A stretch of DNA of 64,000 bases from CAYMYN01 sp964394665. GTDB taxonomy: Bacteria > Planctomycetota > UBA1135 > GCA-002686595. Both the position numbers and the translations under genes were made by a program. Positions 50,737 through 60,026 of this stretch are shown piece by piece. The stretch is from contig CAYMYN010000007.1 of NCBI GenBank assembly GCA_964394665.1, forward strand, positions 92,411-156,410. Direction: 5' to 3'. The notes beneath the pieces were generated by a model. It was given only the letters and a program-made list of their open reading frames with translations. It made no database searches and was not told the origin of the DNA. How positions within the stretch are numbered: the first letter of the stretch is position 1; each line of letters begins with the position of its first letter.

Positions 50737-53700
50737 GTGACGAGCGAGCCGAGGTCCGCCAAGGAGGCTTTCGTCGAGCTGCTCGAGCTGACGGAGGCCG
50801 AACGCGCGGCCGAGCTCGGGCGCCTCGAAGGCGAGGCCCCCGAGATCGCGACGCGCGTGCGCGCCCTCCTGGCGGCCCATGCGCGGGCCCAGGGCCTGCT
50901 GCCGGACGAGGCTCGCAGCGGCCCACCGACGCGCCTCGAGGTCGGACGGCGCATCGGCGACTACGAACTGCTCGCGGTCGTCGGCGAGGGCGGGGCGGGC
51001 GTGGTCTACCGCGCGCGGCAGGTGAGCCTGGATCGGGTCGTCGCGATCAAGGTGTTGCGCTCGGGGCGTTTCGCCAGCGAGTCCGAGCTGGCGCGGTTCC
51101 GCGCCGAGGCCGAGCTCGCCGCGCGCCTCGACCACCCGCGCATCGTGCCGGTCCTCGAGGTTGGCCAACTCGACGGCGCGCCCTACTTCTCGATGAAGTA
51201 CATCGAGGGCCGGAGCCTCATGGAGCGCGCCGGGGAGTTCGCGCAGGACTTCGAGGCCATCGCCCGACTCGTGGCCGAGGTCGCGCGCGCGGTGCACCAC
51301 GGCCACCAACGCGGGGTGCTGCACCGCGACCTCAAGCCCTCGAACGTCCTGCTCGCTCCGGAAGGTCGCCCGTACGTCGCGGACTTCGGCATCGCCAAGC
51401 GCCTGGACGAGCGCGGGCCGCGCACCTTCACCGGCTCGTTCCGCGGCACGCCGGCCTACATGGCCCCCGAGCAGGCGGCGGGCCGCGAGGTCACCGTGCG
51501 AACCGACGTCTACGCCCTCGGCGGTCTGCTCTACGAGCTGCTCACCGGCCGCCCGCCCGCGGGCGGGGACAACCTGGCCGAGGTGCTGCGCGAGGTGGCC
51601 GAGGTCGAGCCGCCGCGCGCGCGCAGCCTGCGCCCCGGCGTGCCCCGCGACCTCGAGACGGTCGCGGCCAAGTGCCTCGCCAAGGACCCCGCGCGGCGCT
51701 ACGGGTCGGCCGAGGAACTCGCGCGCGAGCTCGAGCGTTGGATCGCCGGCGAACCGATCGAGGCGCGCCCCGTCTCCTGGCTCGAACGCGGGTGGTTGTT
51801 CGGACGCCGTCGTCCCCTGGTCGCGAGCCTGGCGGCGACCGTGGCCATCCTGCTCGCCGCGCTCGCCATCGGCGCGACCCTGACGTCGGTGCGGCTGGGC
51901 GAGCACCTCGCGCGGGCCCAGGACGCCGAGGAGGTCGCCAACGAACGACTGCGCGCGTCCCTGCTGGCCGGGGCGCGGCTGCACCGCACCTCGTGCGTGC
52001 CCGGGCGGCGCGCCGAGGCGCTGGCGATGCTGCGCGAGGCGGCCCTGCTGCGGGCGGACGGGGACCTCGTCGACGAGGCGCTGGCGGCGATCGTGTTGCC
52101 CGACCTCGAGATCGAGCACGAGTGGCCGGCCGAGGAGGGTGCCTGGGTCCTGGCCTTCGATCCGGACGGCCAGGGCTTCGTGCAGCGCACGCCCGAGGGC
52201 GGCCTGGCCCACGTGGACGGCGCGGGCCGGAGGCGCGTGTTCGCGGATTCGGTGGGCGACTTCCCCTGGGTGTCGGTGCTCGGCCGCGGGGCCCGGCGAC
52301 TGGTGCTCAAGCGCCATCCCCTGGCCGGCGCCACACGCGTGCGGATCGAGGTCTGGGACCTCCCGAGCGGGACGTGCGTCCTACGGCGGGCCGAGTCCCT
52401 CGCGGGCCGCGCGGCCGCGCTCAGCGCCGACGAGCAGCTCCTGCTCTACGGCAACGACGCCGAGGAGCTGGTGATCGTCGAGCTCGCATCGGGCACCGAG
52501 CGCGCGCGCTTCCCCCTGGGTTCCCGGGCGCACGAGATCTGCCTCGATCCGGCGGGCGAGCGCGTCGCGGTGGCGCTCGACAGCGGCCGCGTCGAGCTGC
52601 GCCGGACGGACGACGGCGAGCTGCTCGGTGCCCTCGAGAACCCCGCGGCCGCCTACGCGATCGACTTCCTGCCCGACGGCCGGCGTCTCCTGTGCGGATC
52701 GGGCGACGCCGCCCTGCGCCTGTGGGACGTCGAAGGCGGAGACCTGCTCCTCGAGCGCTTCGCGCACCAGGCCGAGGTCGTGCACGTGCGCGCTTCGCCC
52801 GACGGACGCTGGTGGATCTCCTACGCCTGGGACGAGACCGCGATCCTGTGGGACGCGCAGAGCGGCGAGCGTCTGCTGACGGCGTCGGCGCGGCCGCTCG
52901 AGTTCTCCCGCGACGGCAAGCGCCTGGGCTACTCGACCAGCAGCGGCTTCGGCCTCTGGCGGCTGGCGGGTGGCGAGGCGCTCGCCGAACACTTCGGGCA
53001 CACGGGAAAGTCCCCCACCGGGATCGACGTCTCGCCCGACGGCGCGTTGCTGGCATCGTCCGGACCGGATGGCGTGCTCCTGCGCCGGCTGGCCGACGGC
53101 GGAGGGCTGGTCGACCTGGGCTGCGAGGAGGTGCGCGGCGTGCGCTTCGCCCCCGACGGCGCGCTGCTCGTGGCCCACGGGGGGGCCGGGCTGGTGCGCT
53201 TCGAGGGCGCCGCGGGAGCGGGCCGGACCCTGCTCGCCGGCCGCTGCACGAGCGTCGACCTGCCGCGGGACGGGTCCTGGATCGCGGCCGTGCTGGACGG
53301 CGAGTTGGTCGTGCTCGACGCCCACGGCCGGGAACGCGCGCGGGGCAAGTTGCCCCCCAGCCCCCACCGCCTGGCGGCTTCGGGGGACGGGCGTTGGCTG
53401 GCGTGCGGCAACTGGCAGGGCCTCGGCGCCTGGCTGCTCGACCCGGCGAGCGGCGCCTTCCTGCGCGACCTGGCCCCGGGGGAACGGGGCGTCGAGCTGG
53501 CCTTCGACCCGGCCGGCGAGCGGGTCGTGCTCGCCACGGGGCGCGAGTACCGCTGCCTGCGCGCGCCGCACTTCGAGCTCGAGTGGACGATCCCGCGCGA
53601 GCTCGAGCTCGCCGCCCGCCCCGGCACGTCGGCCTTCGCGCCCGATGGCCGCACCCTGGCGCTCTCGCTGACCCACCGGCGCATCGGCCTGGTCGAGGTG

Positions 53701-53913
53701 GCCACGGGCCGGGTGCTGGCGCGCCTCGAGCCGGCCGATCCCCAGCCGCTCTCCGAGCTGCGCTTCGCCCCGGACGGCCAGCGTCTGGTGGCCGGGACCC
53801 AGACGCGGCGGGTCGAGATCTGGGACTTCGCGGGCCTCGAGCGCGCCCTCGAACGAGCCGGCCTGGGCGCCCTGACCCCGGTGCTCGGTGTTCCGGCGCT
53901 CGGCGGGCGCTAG
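50737..53913 (+). CDS. Ser/Thr protein kinase with WD40-like sensor region
   Basis: The 1058-residue protein starts at GTG. After a short helical N-terminus comes a complete Hanks-type kinase: Gly loop GEGGAGVV (83-90), VAIK Lys 105, HRDLKPSN (196-203), DFG (216-218) and GTPAYMAPEQ. One membrane span follows at about residues 361-382. From about residue 430 the chain has WD40-like beta-propeller repeats with FSPDG-type phrases (DFLPDGRRLLCGSGDAALRLWDVEG, RFAPDGQRLVAGTQTRRVEIWDF). This layout is typical of planctomycetes. The propeller presumably senses a partner outside the membrane and the kinase signals inside. Confidence 0.93.
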   Translation: MTSEPRSAKEAFVELLELTEAERAAELGRLEGEAPEIATRVRALLAAHARAQGLLPDEARSGPPTRLEVGRRIGDYELLAVVGEGGAGVVYRARQVSLDRVVAIKVLRSGRFASESELARFRAEAELAARLDHPRIVPVLEVGQLDGAPYFSMKYIEGRSLMERAGEFAQDFEAIARLVAEVARAVHHGHQRGVLHRDLKPSNVLLAPEGRPYVADFGIAKRLDERGPRTFTGSFRGTPAYMAPEQAAGREVTVRTDVYALGGLLYELLTGRPPAGGDNLAEVLREVAEVEPPRARSLRPGVPRDLETVAAKCLAKDPARRYGSAEELARELERWIAGEPIEARPVSWLERGWLFGRRRPLVASLAATVAILLAALAIGATLTSVRLGEHLARAQDAEEVANERLRASLLAGARLHRTSCVPGRRAEALAMLREAALLRADGDLVDEALAAIVLPDLEIEHEWPAEEGAWVLAFDPDGQGFVQRTPEGGLAHVDGAGRRRVFADSVGDFPWVSVLGRGARRLVLKRHPLAGATRVRIEVWDLPSGTCVLRRAESLAGRAAALSADEQLLLYGNDAEELVIVELASGTERARFPLGSRAHEICLDPAGERVAVALDSGRVELRRTDDGELLGALENPAAAYAIDFLPDGRRLLCGSGDAALRLWDVEGGDLLLERFAHQAEVVHVRASPDGRWWISYAWDETAILWDAQSGERLLTASARPLEFSRDGKRLGYSTSSGFGLWRLAGGEALAEHFGHTGKSPTGIDVSPDGALLASSGPDGVLLRRLADGGGLVDLGCEEVRGVRFAPDGALLVAHGGAGLVRFEGAAGAGRTLLAGRCTSVDLPRDGSWIAAVLDGELVVLDAHGRERARGKLPPSPHRLAASGDGRWLACGNWQGLGAWLLDPASGAFLRDLAPGERGVELAFDPAGERVVLATGREYRCLRAPHFELEWTIPRELELAARPGTSAFAPDGRTLALSLTHRRIGLVEVATGRVLARLEPADPQPLSELRFAPDGQRLVAGTQTRRVEIWDFAGLERALERAGLGALTPVLGVPALGGR

Positions 53914-55013
53914 CCCTGGCTGGCGCCGAGGGCGATGCGCGGGGCGGAGCCGCGCAGGGCCTCGGCGATGGCCTCGTTGGCGGCCTCGAGGGGGAAACGC
54001 GCGCCGATCAGGCGTTCGAAGGGCAGCTCGGGCGCCGAACGCAGGAACTCGTGGGCGGTCAGGAGGTCGCGCGGCGCGTAGCTGTGCACGCCGCGGATGG
54101 TCAGGTGCCGGCGCACGACGAGCTCGGGATCGAGGGCCACCGAAGGCGCGGGGAAGACCGAACCCACGAGCAACAGCACGCCGCCGGTGGCCATGAGCTG
54201 GATCTGCTCGGCGATCGCCTCGGTCGCGCCGGAGGCCTCGAAGGCCGTGTCGACCCCGCGGCCGCCGCTCAGCTCGGCCACCCGCTCGCGCAGGGTGGGA
54301 TCGCCGGAGCGCACGGCGTGGCTCGCTCCGAAGGCGCGCGCCAGGTCCAGGCGCGCGGGGTCGACGTCGACCGCGATCACCGCCCGCGCGCCGGCGCGGC
54401 TGGCCATCGCGCAGGCGTACAGGCCCACCGCCCCGGCGCCGTGCACGAGCACGACCTCGTCGCGGCAGCCCTCGGCCAAGCGCAAGCCCGAGGCCACCGT
54501 GGCGCCCGCGCAGCTCGCGGTGCAGGCGACCGCGTCGTCCAGTTCGTCCGGCAGAGGCACGACGAACGTTCCCTCGACGAGTTGGCAGGTCTCGGCCAGG
54601 CCCCCCAGCAGCTCGCGACCCTCGCGCAGGGGTTCGTGGCCGTACTTGACGAGCCGCTCGCACTTCTGCGGCAGCCCGCGGCGGCAGGTGGGACAACGGC
54701 CGCAGCTCGTCGAGAGGGCCCAGGTCACGCGCTGACCGATGCGCAGGGGGCGACCGAACGCGTCCAACATCGGCAGGCCTGGCCCCAACTCGCTCACGCG
54801 CCCGACGATCTCGTGACCGAGCACCATCGGCAGGGCCGTCGGTCGCCGCCCGGTGTAGGCGTGGAGGTCGCTGCCGCACAGGGTGCAGCACGACACCTCG
54901 ACCAGGGCTTCGCCCGGCGCGACCTGCGGCCGGGCGAGCTGGCGTTCGACGAGCGGTGCGCCGCAGGTTGCGAGCACCATGGCGCGGGTGGTGGCGATCA
55001 CGGGAGTCGGCAT
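53910..55013 (-). CDS. Zinc-dependent alcohol dehydrogenase (MDR family)
   Basis: The 367-residue protein is a medium-chain dehydrogenase with a catalytic zinc site (CTLCGSDLH, GHEIVGRV) and a structural zinc set (STSCGRCPTCRRGLPQKC). The NAD-binding fold shows VLVHGAGAVGLYACAMASRAGA and VIAVDVDP. It resembles the subgroup named for phosphonate catabolism (HpnZ-like), but no phosphonate genes are nearby, so the substrate is open. It converges on the kinase gene: the bases CTAG at 53910-53913 supply both stop codons. The ATG at 55013 gives the standard N-terminus. Confidence 0.92.
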   Translation of the reverse strand: MPTPVIATTRAMVLATCGAPLVERQLARPQVAPGEALVEVSCCTLCGSDLHAYTGRRPTALPMVLGHEIVGRVSELGPGLPMLDAFGRPLRIGQRVTWALSTSCGRCPTCRRGLPQKCERLVKYGHEPLREGRELLGGLAETCQLVEGTFVVPLPDELDDAVACTASCAGATVASGLRLAEGCRDEVVLVHGAGAVGLYACAMASRAGARAVIAVDVDPARLDLARAFGASHAVRSGDPTLRERVAELSGGRGVDTAFEASGATEAIAEQIQLMATGGVLLLVGSVFPAPSVALDPELVVRRHLTIRGVHSYAPRDLLTAHEFLRSAPELPFERLIGARFPLEAANEAIAEALRGSAPRIALGASQG

Positions 55014-55104
55014 GGGTGGGGTCCGGGGTGGATCCCCTCACCTTGCGTCGCCCGGGGGTGCGCTACAAGGGCCCGATCCAGCGCGCGCCGGATGCGGCGC
55101 GGGT

Positions 55105-56511
55105 TCAGGGCGGGGTCAGGCCCAGCCGACGGGCCAGGGCCAGGACGTCCGGATGGGTCGGGGCGATGCGGCGCGAGTCCTCGAAGACCCGCAACGCCTG
55201 CGCCCGTTGTCCCAGGCGCTCGTGGGCCAGGACCAGGCGCGTGCGCGCCGGCAGGTGGTCCGCCTTGCGCTGCAGGGCGCCTTCGTAGGCGCGCACGGCC
55301 TCGACGTTGCGCCCCAGCTCGAGGGCCACGTCCCCCAGCATGGCGAAGGTCAGGAAGTCCCCCGAGTCGAGCTCGGTGGCCCGCACGAGGTCGTCGTAGG
55401 CCTCGCGCCAACGCTCGAGGGCGATCAGCGCCCGGGCCCGGACGAAGTAGGGCCGGCCCACGCTGCGCGCGATCTCGATCGCGCGGGTCGCGGAGGAGAG
55501 CGAGTCCTCGGGTAGCCCCAGGGCGAGTTCCGCGGTGGCCCGGTTGACGTAGGTCGCGAACTGATTGGGCTCGAGGGCGCGGGCGCGCTCCAACAGGGAC
55601 AGGGCCCCTTCCAGGTCGCCGGTCTGGATGCGCACCGCCGCCAGGTTGTTGAGCGCGGTGACGTCCTCGGGGTGCTCGCGCACGATCTGTTCGAGCATGC
55701 GCCGCGCTTCGTCGGTCCGGCCCACGCGTTCGAGCTCCGCCGCCTCGTTGATGCGCACGGTGTAGCCGCGGCGAAACCCCGCGATCCGCTCGGTCAACGG
55801 ATCGGGGACCCAGGTGCGCTTGGCCTCCAGGCCCCGTTGCAGGGCTTCGCGCGCCTCGTCGAGGCGCCCCTGTCCGCGCAGGGCCAGGCCCAACACGTAG
55901 TGCGCGCGCCGCGAGTCGGGGGCCAGGGCGAGGGCCCGGCGGCAGAGCTCCTCGGCGCGCGCGGGTTCGTCCTCGCGGCTGGCGATCTCCGCCAGGCTGA
56001 TCAGGGGGTCGGGGTGCCCGGGCAGCCGCGCGTGCGCGGCCTCGAGCTCGCGCCGGGCCCCGGCGAGATCGCCGGCCTCGAGCAGCGCTTCCCCCAGGCG
56101 ATAGCGCGCCCCGGCGAGCTCCGGATCGCGCGCCACGACCGCCTCCAGCAGGGCGCGGGCGCGCTCGTCGTGCCCCGCCTGCCGGGCCGTGATCGCGCGG
56201 TGCAACGTCCACAGCGGGCGATCGGGGGCCAAGGCCAACGCAGCGCCCCAGGCGCGGTCGGCCTCGTCCCACAGCTCGTTGGCCTCGTAGACCATCGCCA
56301 GAGCCGCGCGGCGCTCGGCATCGGCGGGCGCGCGCCGGGCCTCCTCCACGTGGCTGCGCACGAGTGCGGTGACGCTGGGATCGACCTCCGCGCCGCGGGT
56401 GAGCTCGACGATCGGAGGCGGTTCGGGCGCTCCGCAGGCCGCGACCCCGAGCGCGAGGTGGACGAGGAGCACGGGCAGGCGGACCGAGCGCGAGCGGGAC
56501 GGGGCGGTCAT
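55105..56511 (-). CDS. TPR-repeat lipoprotein
   Basis: The 468-residue product starts at ATG 56511 and has a lipobox (LALGVAAC). From about residue 50 to the end it is made of roughly eleven TPR units (e.g. ALALAPDRPLWTLHRAITARQAG, YRLGEALLEAGDLAGARRELEAA, LNNLAAVRIQTGDLEGALSLLERA). TPR proteins are binding scaffolds. It lies 10 bases after the second CRTAC1-type gene on the same strand, and TPR proteins often accompany this family. It probably acts outside the cytoplasm with the two beta-propeller lipoproteins. Confidence 0.88.
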   Translation of the reverse strand: MTAPSRSRSVRLPVLLVHLALGVAACGAPEPPPIVELTRGAEVDPSVTALVRSHVEEARRAPADAERRAALAMVYEANELWDEADRAWGAALALAPDRPLWTLHRAITARQAGHDERARALLEAVVARDPELAGARYRLGEALLEAGDLAGARRELEAAHARLPGHPDPLISLAEIASREDEPARAEELCRRALALAPDSRRAHYVLGLALRGQGRLDEAREALQRGLEAKRTWVPDPLTERIAGFRRGYTVRINEAAELERVGRTDEARRMLEQIVREHPEDVTALNNLAAVRIQTGDLEGALSLLERARALEPNQFATYVNRATAELALGLPEDSLSSATRAIEIARSVGRPYFVRARALIALERWREAYDDLVRATELDSGDFLTFAMLGDVALELGRNVEAVRAYEGALQRKADHLPARTRLVLAHERLGQRAQALRVFEDSRRIAPTHPDVLALARRLGLTPP

Positions 56512-56521
56512 CCCCCAGATC

Positions 56522-58249
56522 CTAACGCCCGCCCGGGCCCGTGCCGCCGTCCTGCCCGACGCGACGTCCCGTCCCCTGCCGCAGAACATGGACGCGGTCG
56601 AGTTCGAGGGCCCCGAAGGACTCGCGCTCTCCGGCGGGCCAGGTGACCTCGACCGCCTCGAGCGCCGACACCGGGCCCAGCCCGAAGTGCACGCGCGGGT
56701 CATTGGCGGCGGCGTAGGAATAACTCATCTGGCACAGCCGGTAGTGGTCGCGCCCCCCCGCTCGCACCCGGGCCACGGCGCCCAGGGCGTCGACCCCGCG
56801 CGGATCGAGAAGCCGCAGCATCAGCCAGCGCCCGGCCCTGGGGGCCTGGTTCCAGAGCACGTGCACCCGGCCGTCGAGGTCCTGGTAGACGACGTCGAGG
56901 GCGCCGTCGCCGTCGAGGTCACCGAAGGCGGCCGCGCGGCTCGTGCCCAGGAGCCGCGGTGACGACAGCAGCGCGCTGACGTCCTCGAAGCGTCCCTCGC
57001 CCAAGCCGCGATAGAGCTGGTTGGGCTCGGCATAGGGCGCGTCGTCGCAATAGAAGGGCCGGGAGAGGTCCACGCGCCCGTTGGCGATGAACAGATCCAG
57101 GTGCCCGTCGTGGTCGAAGTCGGCGAAGCCCATCCCGAACCCGGTGAAGCGTCGGCTCGAGCTACCGAGCCCGGTGCCGTCGGTCCGGTCGCTGAACACC
57201 CCGCCGCGGTTGAGGTAGAAGGTGTTGGTTTCCTCGCGCACATGGGTCATGAACAGGTCCCAGGCCCCGTCGCCGTTCACGTCCACGGCCTGCACGCCCA
57301 TGCTCGCCTCCGACGCGCCCTGGGCGTTCACCGCGCAGCCCCGCACGAGGGCCTGATCCGTGAACTTCCCGTCCGCGCCCTGGATCCACAGCACGTTGGG
57401 CACGCTGTCGTTCGCCACGTAGACGTCGATCCGACCGTCGCCGTCGAAATCCGCGGCCATGACGCCGAGCCCGATGCCGGTCGCCGCGTGCAAGCCCACC
57501 TCGCGCGACACGTCCGTGAAGCGCCCATCCCCGTCGTTGCGGTGCAACCGATCGGCGGAGGGTGCGCTGTAGTTCTTCGGGTTGCAGTAGTCCCGCTCGG
57601 CGTGGGGCGAGCTGCAGACGCGCTCCAGCGCCGGCGACCAGTTCAGGTTCTGGACGACGAAGAGGTCGAGGTCCCCGTCCGCGTCGTAGTCGAGGAAGGT
57701 GACAGCGGTGCTCCAGCCCTCGCCCGCCACGCCAGCGCGGGCAGTCACGTCGGCGAAACGACCCTCCCCCAGGTTGCGGTAGAGGACGTCGGGGCCGACG
57801 TTGGCCACGAAGAGGTCCACGTGCCCGTCCGCGTCGAAGTCCCCCGTCGCACACCCGTGGCCGTATCCCGTGTCCCCCACGCCGGCGCGTTCGGTGACGT
57901 CGACGAAGCGGAGTTCGTCGCGCTGCTCGAACAGGCGATTGTGCTCGCGCGGATGCCCGCGAGCCGGCTCGAGATCGCCGCTCTGCACGCAGTACAGATC
58001 GAGGTCACCGTCGTCGTCGTAGTCGAAGAGCGCCAGGCCCCCGGGCGAGATCTCCGGCATCCAGTAGCGGCGCACGTGGGCGGCGACGTGGACGAAGTCG
58101 ATGCCCGCCTCCAGGGCGACCTCCCGGAACCACGGCCGCGCCGGATCGGTGGTGGGCCCGTCCGGCCGCCCCGCCGCGCGCTCATCCACGGAACAGCCCG
58201 CCAGCCACAGCGCGAAGAGACCCGGGAGCAGTTGGCGGGGTCGCGTCAC
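56522..58249 (-). CDS. CRTAC1/ASPIC-UnbV family lipoprotein (second copy)
   Basis: The 575-residue protein starts at GTG 58249, 4 bases after the stop of its paralogue, and has a lipobox (FALWLAGC). It carries seven or more FG-GAP/VCBS-type blades with calcium-binding DxDxDG loops (FDYDDDGDLDLY, GDFDADGHVDLF, DLDGDGALDVVY). A C-terminal ASPIC/UnbV domain follows (YSYAAANDPRVHFGLG, VEVTWPAGERESF). The family is predicted to form a calcium-bound beta-propeller on the cell surface; its function is unsettled. Similarity to the neighbouring gene runs end to end (both have ERDYCNP.NYSAP), so they arose by tandem duplication. Confidence 0.92.
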   Translation of the reverse strand: MTRPRQLLPGLFALWLAGCSVDERAAGRPDGPTTDPARPWFREVALEAGIDFVHVAAHVRRYWMPEISPGGLALFDYDDDGDLDLYCVQSGDLEPARGHPREHNRLFEQRDELRFVDVTERAGVGDTGYGHGCATGDFDADGHVDLFVANVGPDVLYRNLGEGRFADVTARAGVAGEGWSTAVTFLDYDADGDLDLFVVQNLNWSPALERVCSSPHAERDYCNPKNYSAPSADRLHRNDGDGRFTDVSREVGLHAATGIGLGVMAADFDGDGRIDVYVANDSVPNVLWIQGADGKFTDQALVRGCAVNAQGASEASMGVQAVDVNGDGAWDLFMTHVREETNTFYLNRGGVFSDRTDGTGLGSSSRRFTGFGMGFADFDHDGHLDLFIANGRVDLSRPFYCDDAPYAEPNQLYRGLGEGRFEDVSALLSSPRLLGTSRAAAFGDLDGDGALDVVYQDLDGRVHVLWNQAPRAGRWLMLRLLDPRGVDALGAVARVRAGGRDHYRLCQMSYSYAAANDPRVHFGLGPVSALEAVEVTWPAGERESFGALELDRVHVLRQGTGRRVGQDGGTGPGGR

Positions 58250-58253
58250 CGAA

Positions 58254-59966
58254 TCACTCCGGGAGGGGGCGCCCCTCGCCCGGTCGCAGGGGATGGTAGC
58301 GGCGGGCTTCGAAGGGACCGAAGGTCTCGCGCGCGCCGTCGGGCCAGGTGACGAGCACGGACTCGACCCGTTCGTGGTCGCCGAGTCCGACGTGCACCCG
58401 CGGGTCGTTGGCGGCCGCGTAGGAGTAGGCCGAGTGGGCGATGCGGTGCCAGGTCCGCAGGCCCGCGCGCACCTCCAGCACGGCGCCCAGGGCCGGCGCC
58501 CCACGCGCGGTCAGGGGAGCGAACCCGATCCACGCGCCGCGCTTGGGCGCGCTGTTGCGCAGGAGGCGCACCGGGGCGTGCGCGTCCACGTAGAGCACGT
58601 CGAGGTCCCCGTCGTCGTCGTAGTCGGCGAAGGCCGCCGCGCGGCTCGTCCCGAGCGGCGGAGGATTGCGCGTCCAGCCCTCGAGCGACTCGAAGCGGCC
58701 CTGGCCCAGGCCCCGGAAGAGCTGATTGGGCTCGGCGAAGGGGTCGTCCGGGCTCAGCGCGGGGCGCCAGTGACCGACGCGCCCGTTGGCCACGAACAGG
58801 TCGAGCAAGCCGTCGTGGTCGAAGTCGTGGAATCCCAGACCGAAGCCGGTGAGGGCGATCGTCGGCCGCGCCAGGCCGGTCGACTCGGTGCGGTCGGTGA
58901 ACAGTCCCCGACCGTCGTTGAAGTAGAAGGTGTTCGTCTGCTCGCGGACGTGGGTCATGTAGAGGTCCCAGTCCCCGTCGTCATCGATGTCGACGGCCTG
59001 GACGCCCATGCCCGCCTCGGCCTGACCGCTGGCGTCGACCGCGCAGCCCGCGAGCAGCCCCTGCTCGCGGAAGGTCCCGTCGCGCTGGTTGATCCACAGG
59101 TGGTTCGGCATGCCGTCGTTCGTGACGTACAGGTCGACCCAGCCGTCGCCGTCGAAGTCCGCGGCGACGCAGCCCAGGCCCGTGCCCGAGGCCTCGGCCA
59201 GTCCGCTCGCGCGGCTCACGTCGCGGAACGTGCCGTCGCCCTCGTTGCGAAACAGCGTGTCGGTCGTCGGCGCCGAGTAGTTGATCGGGTTGCAGTAGTC
59301 CCGTTCACCGTAGGTCGACTTGCAGGGCAGCTCGCGCTCGGGGCTCCAGTTGAGGTACTGGACCACGAGCAGGTCGAGGTCGCCGTCGCGGTCGTAGTCG
59401 ACGAACAACGCGGCCGCGCTCCAGCGTTCCTCGGCCACGCCGGCCTCGCGGGCGCGCTCCTCGAAGGTGCCGTCGCCGCGGTTGCGGAAGAGCAGGTTGC
59501 GCTCGAGGTTGCAGACGTAGAGGTCGACGTGCCCGTCGCCGTCGTAGTCGCCCGTGGCGCAACCGAACCCGTACCCATCGCCGACGATGCCCGCCGCGGC
59601 GGTCACGTCCTGGAACGAACTCCCGTCGACGTTGCGCAGCAGCCGGTCGTGGACCCGCTGGCGCTGGCCCGGGATCGGATCCCCGCCCTGCACCAGGTAC
59701 ACGTCGAGCCGCCCGTCCCCGTCGTAGTCGAACCAGCCCGCGCCGCCCGAGACCGTCTCGGGGATCCAGTAGCGCAGCTCGTCGCTGCGCGCGTGCACGA
59801 AGTCGAGACCCGCGGTCCGGGCGAGCTCCTCGAACCAGGGCGCCGTGCCCGCGCTCGCCGCGGAGCCCGGGGCGCCCTGCGGCGGGGCGGAGGGCCCGCA
59901 CGCCGGGACGAGCAGGGCGACGAGGAACAGGCACGACGCGACGGCGGGGCGGGGGTGGGGCTGCAT
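58254..59966 (-). CDS. CRTAC1/ASPIC-UnbV family lipoprotein (first copy)
   Basis: The 570-residue protein starts at ATG 59966 with a lipoprotein signal (FLVALLVPAC). It repeats the same architecture as its downstream paralogue: FG-GAP-like blades with DYDGDGRLDVYL, GDYDGDGHVDLYV and DYDDDGDLDVLYV calcium loops, a GERDYCNPINYSAP block, and a terminal ASPIC/UnbV domain (AYSYAAANDPRVHVGLG, VLVTWPDGARETFGPFEA). It is first in a three-gene operon with the second copy and the TPR lipoprotein. Expected location is the outer face of the membrane or the cell surface. Confidence 0.92.
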   Translation of the reverse strand: MQPHPRPAVASCLFLVALLVPACGPSAPPQGAPGSAASAGTAPWFEELARTAGLDFVHARSDELRYWIPETVSGGAGWFDYDGDGRLDVYLVQGGDPIPGQRQRVHDRLLRNVDGSSFQDVTAAAGIVGDGYGFGCATGDYDGDGHVDLYVCNLERNLLFRNRGDGTFEERAREAGVAEERWSAAALFVDYDRDGDLDLLVVQYLNWSPERELPCKSTYGERDYCNPINYSAPTTDTLFRNEGDGTFRDVSRASGLAEASGTGLGCVAADFDGDGWVDLYVTNDGMPNHLWINQRDGTFREQGLLAGCAVDASGQAEAGMGVQAVDIDDDGDWDLYMTHVREQTNTFYFNDGRGLFTDRTESTGLARPTIALTGFGLGFHDFDHDGLLDLFVANGRVGHWRPALSPDDPFAEPNQLFRGLGQGRFESLEGWTRNPPPLGTSRAAAFADYDDDGDLDVLYVDAHAPVRLLRNSAPKRGAWIGFAPLTARGAPALGAVLEVRAGLRTWHRIAHSAYSYAAANDPRVHVGLGDHERVESVLVTWPDGARETFGPFEARRYHPLRPGEGRPLPE

Positions 59967-60026
59967 GGGGGACGGCCTGCGAGCATACCGTTCCCATACG
60001 CCGTGGTCCGGGGAACCCCGCGTGGC

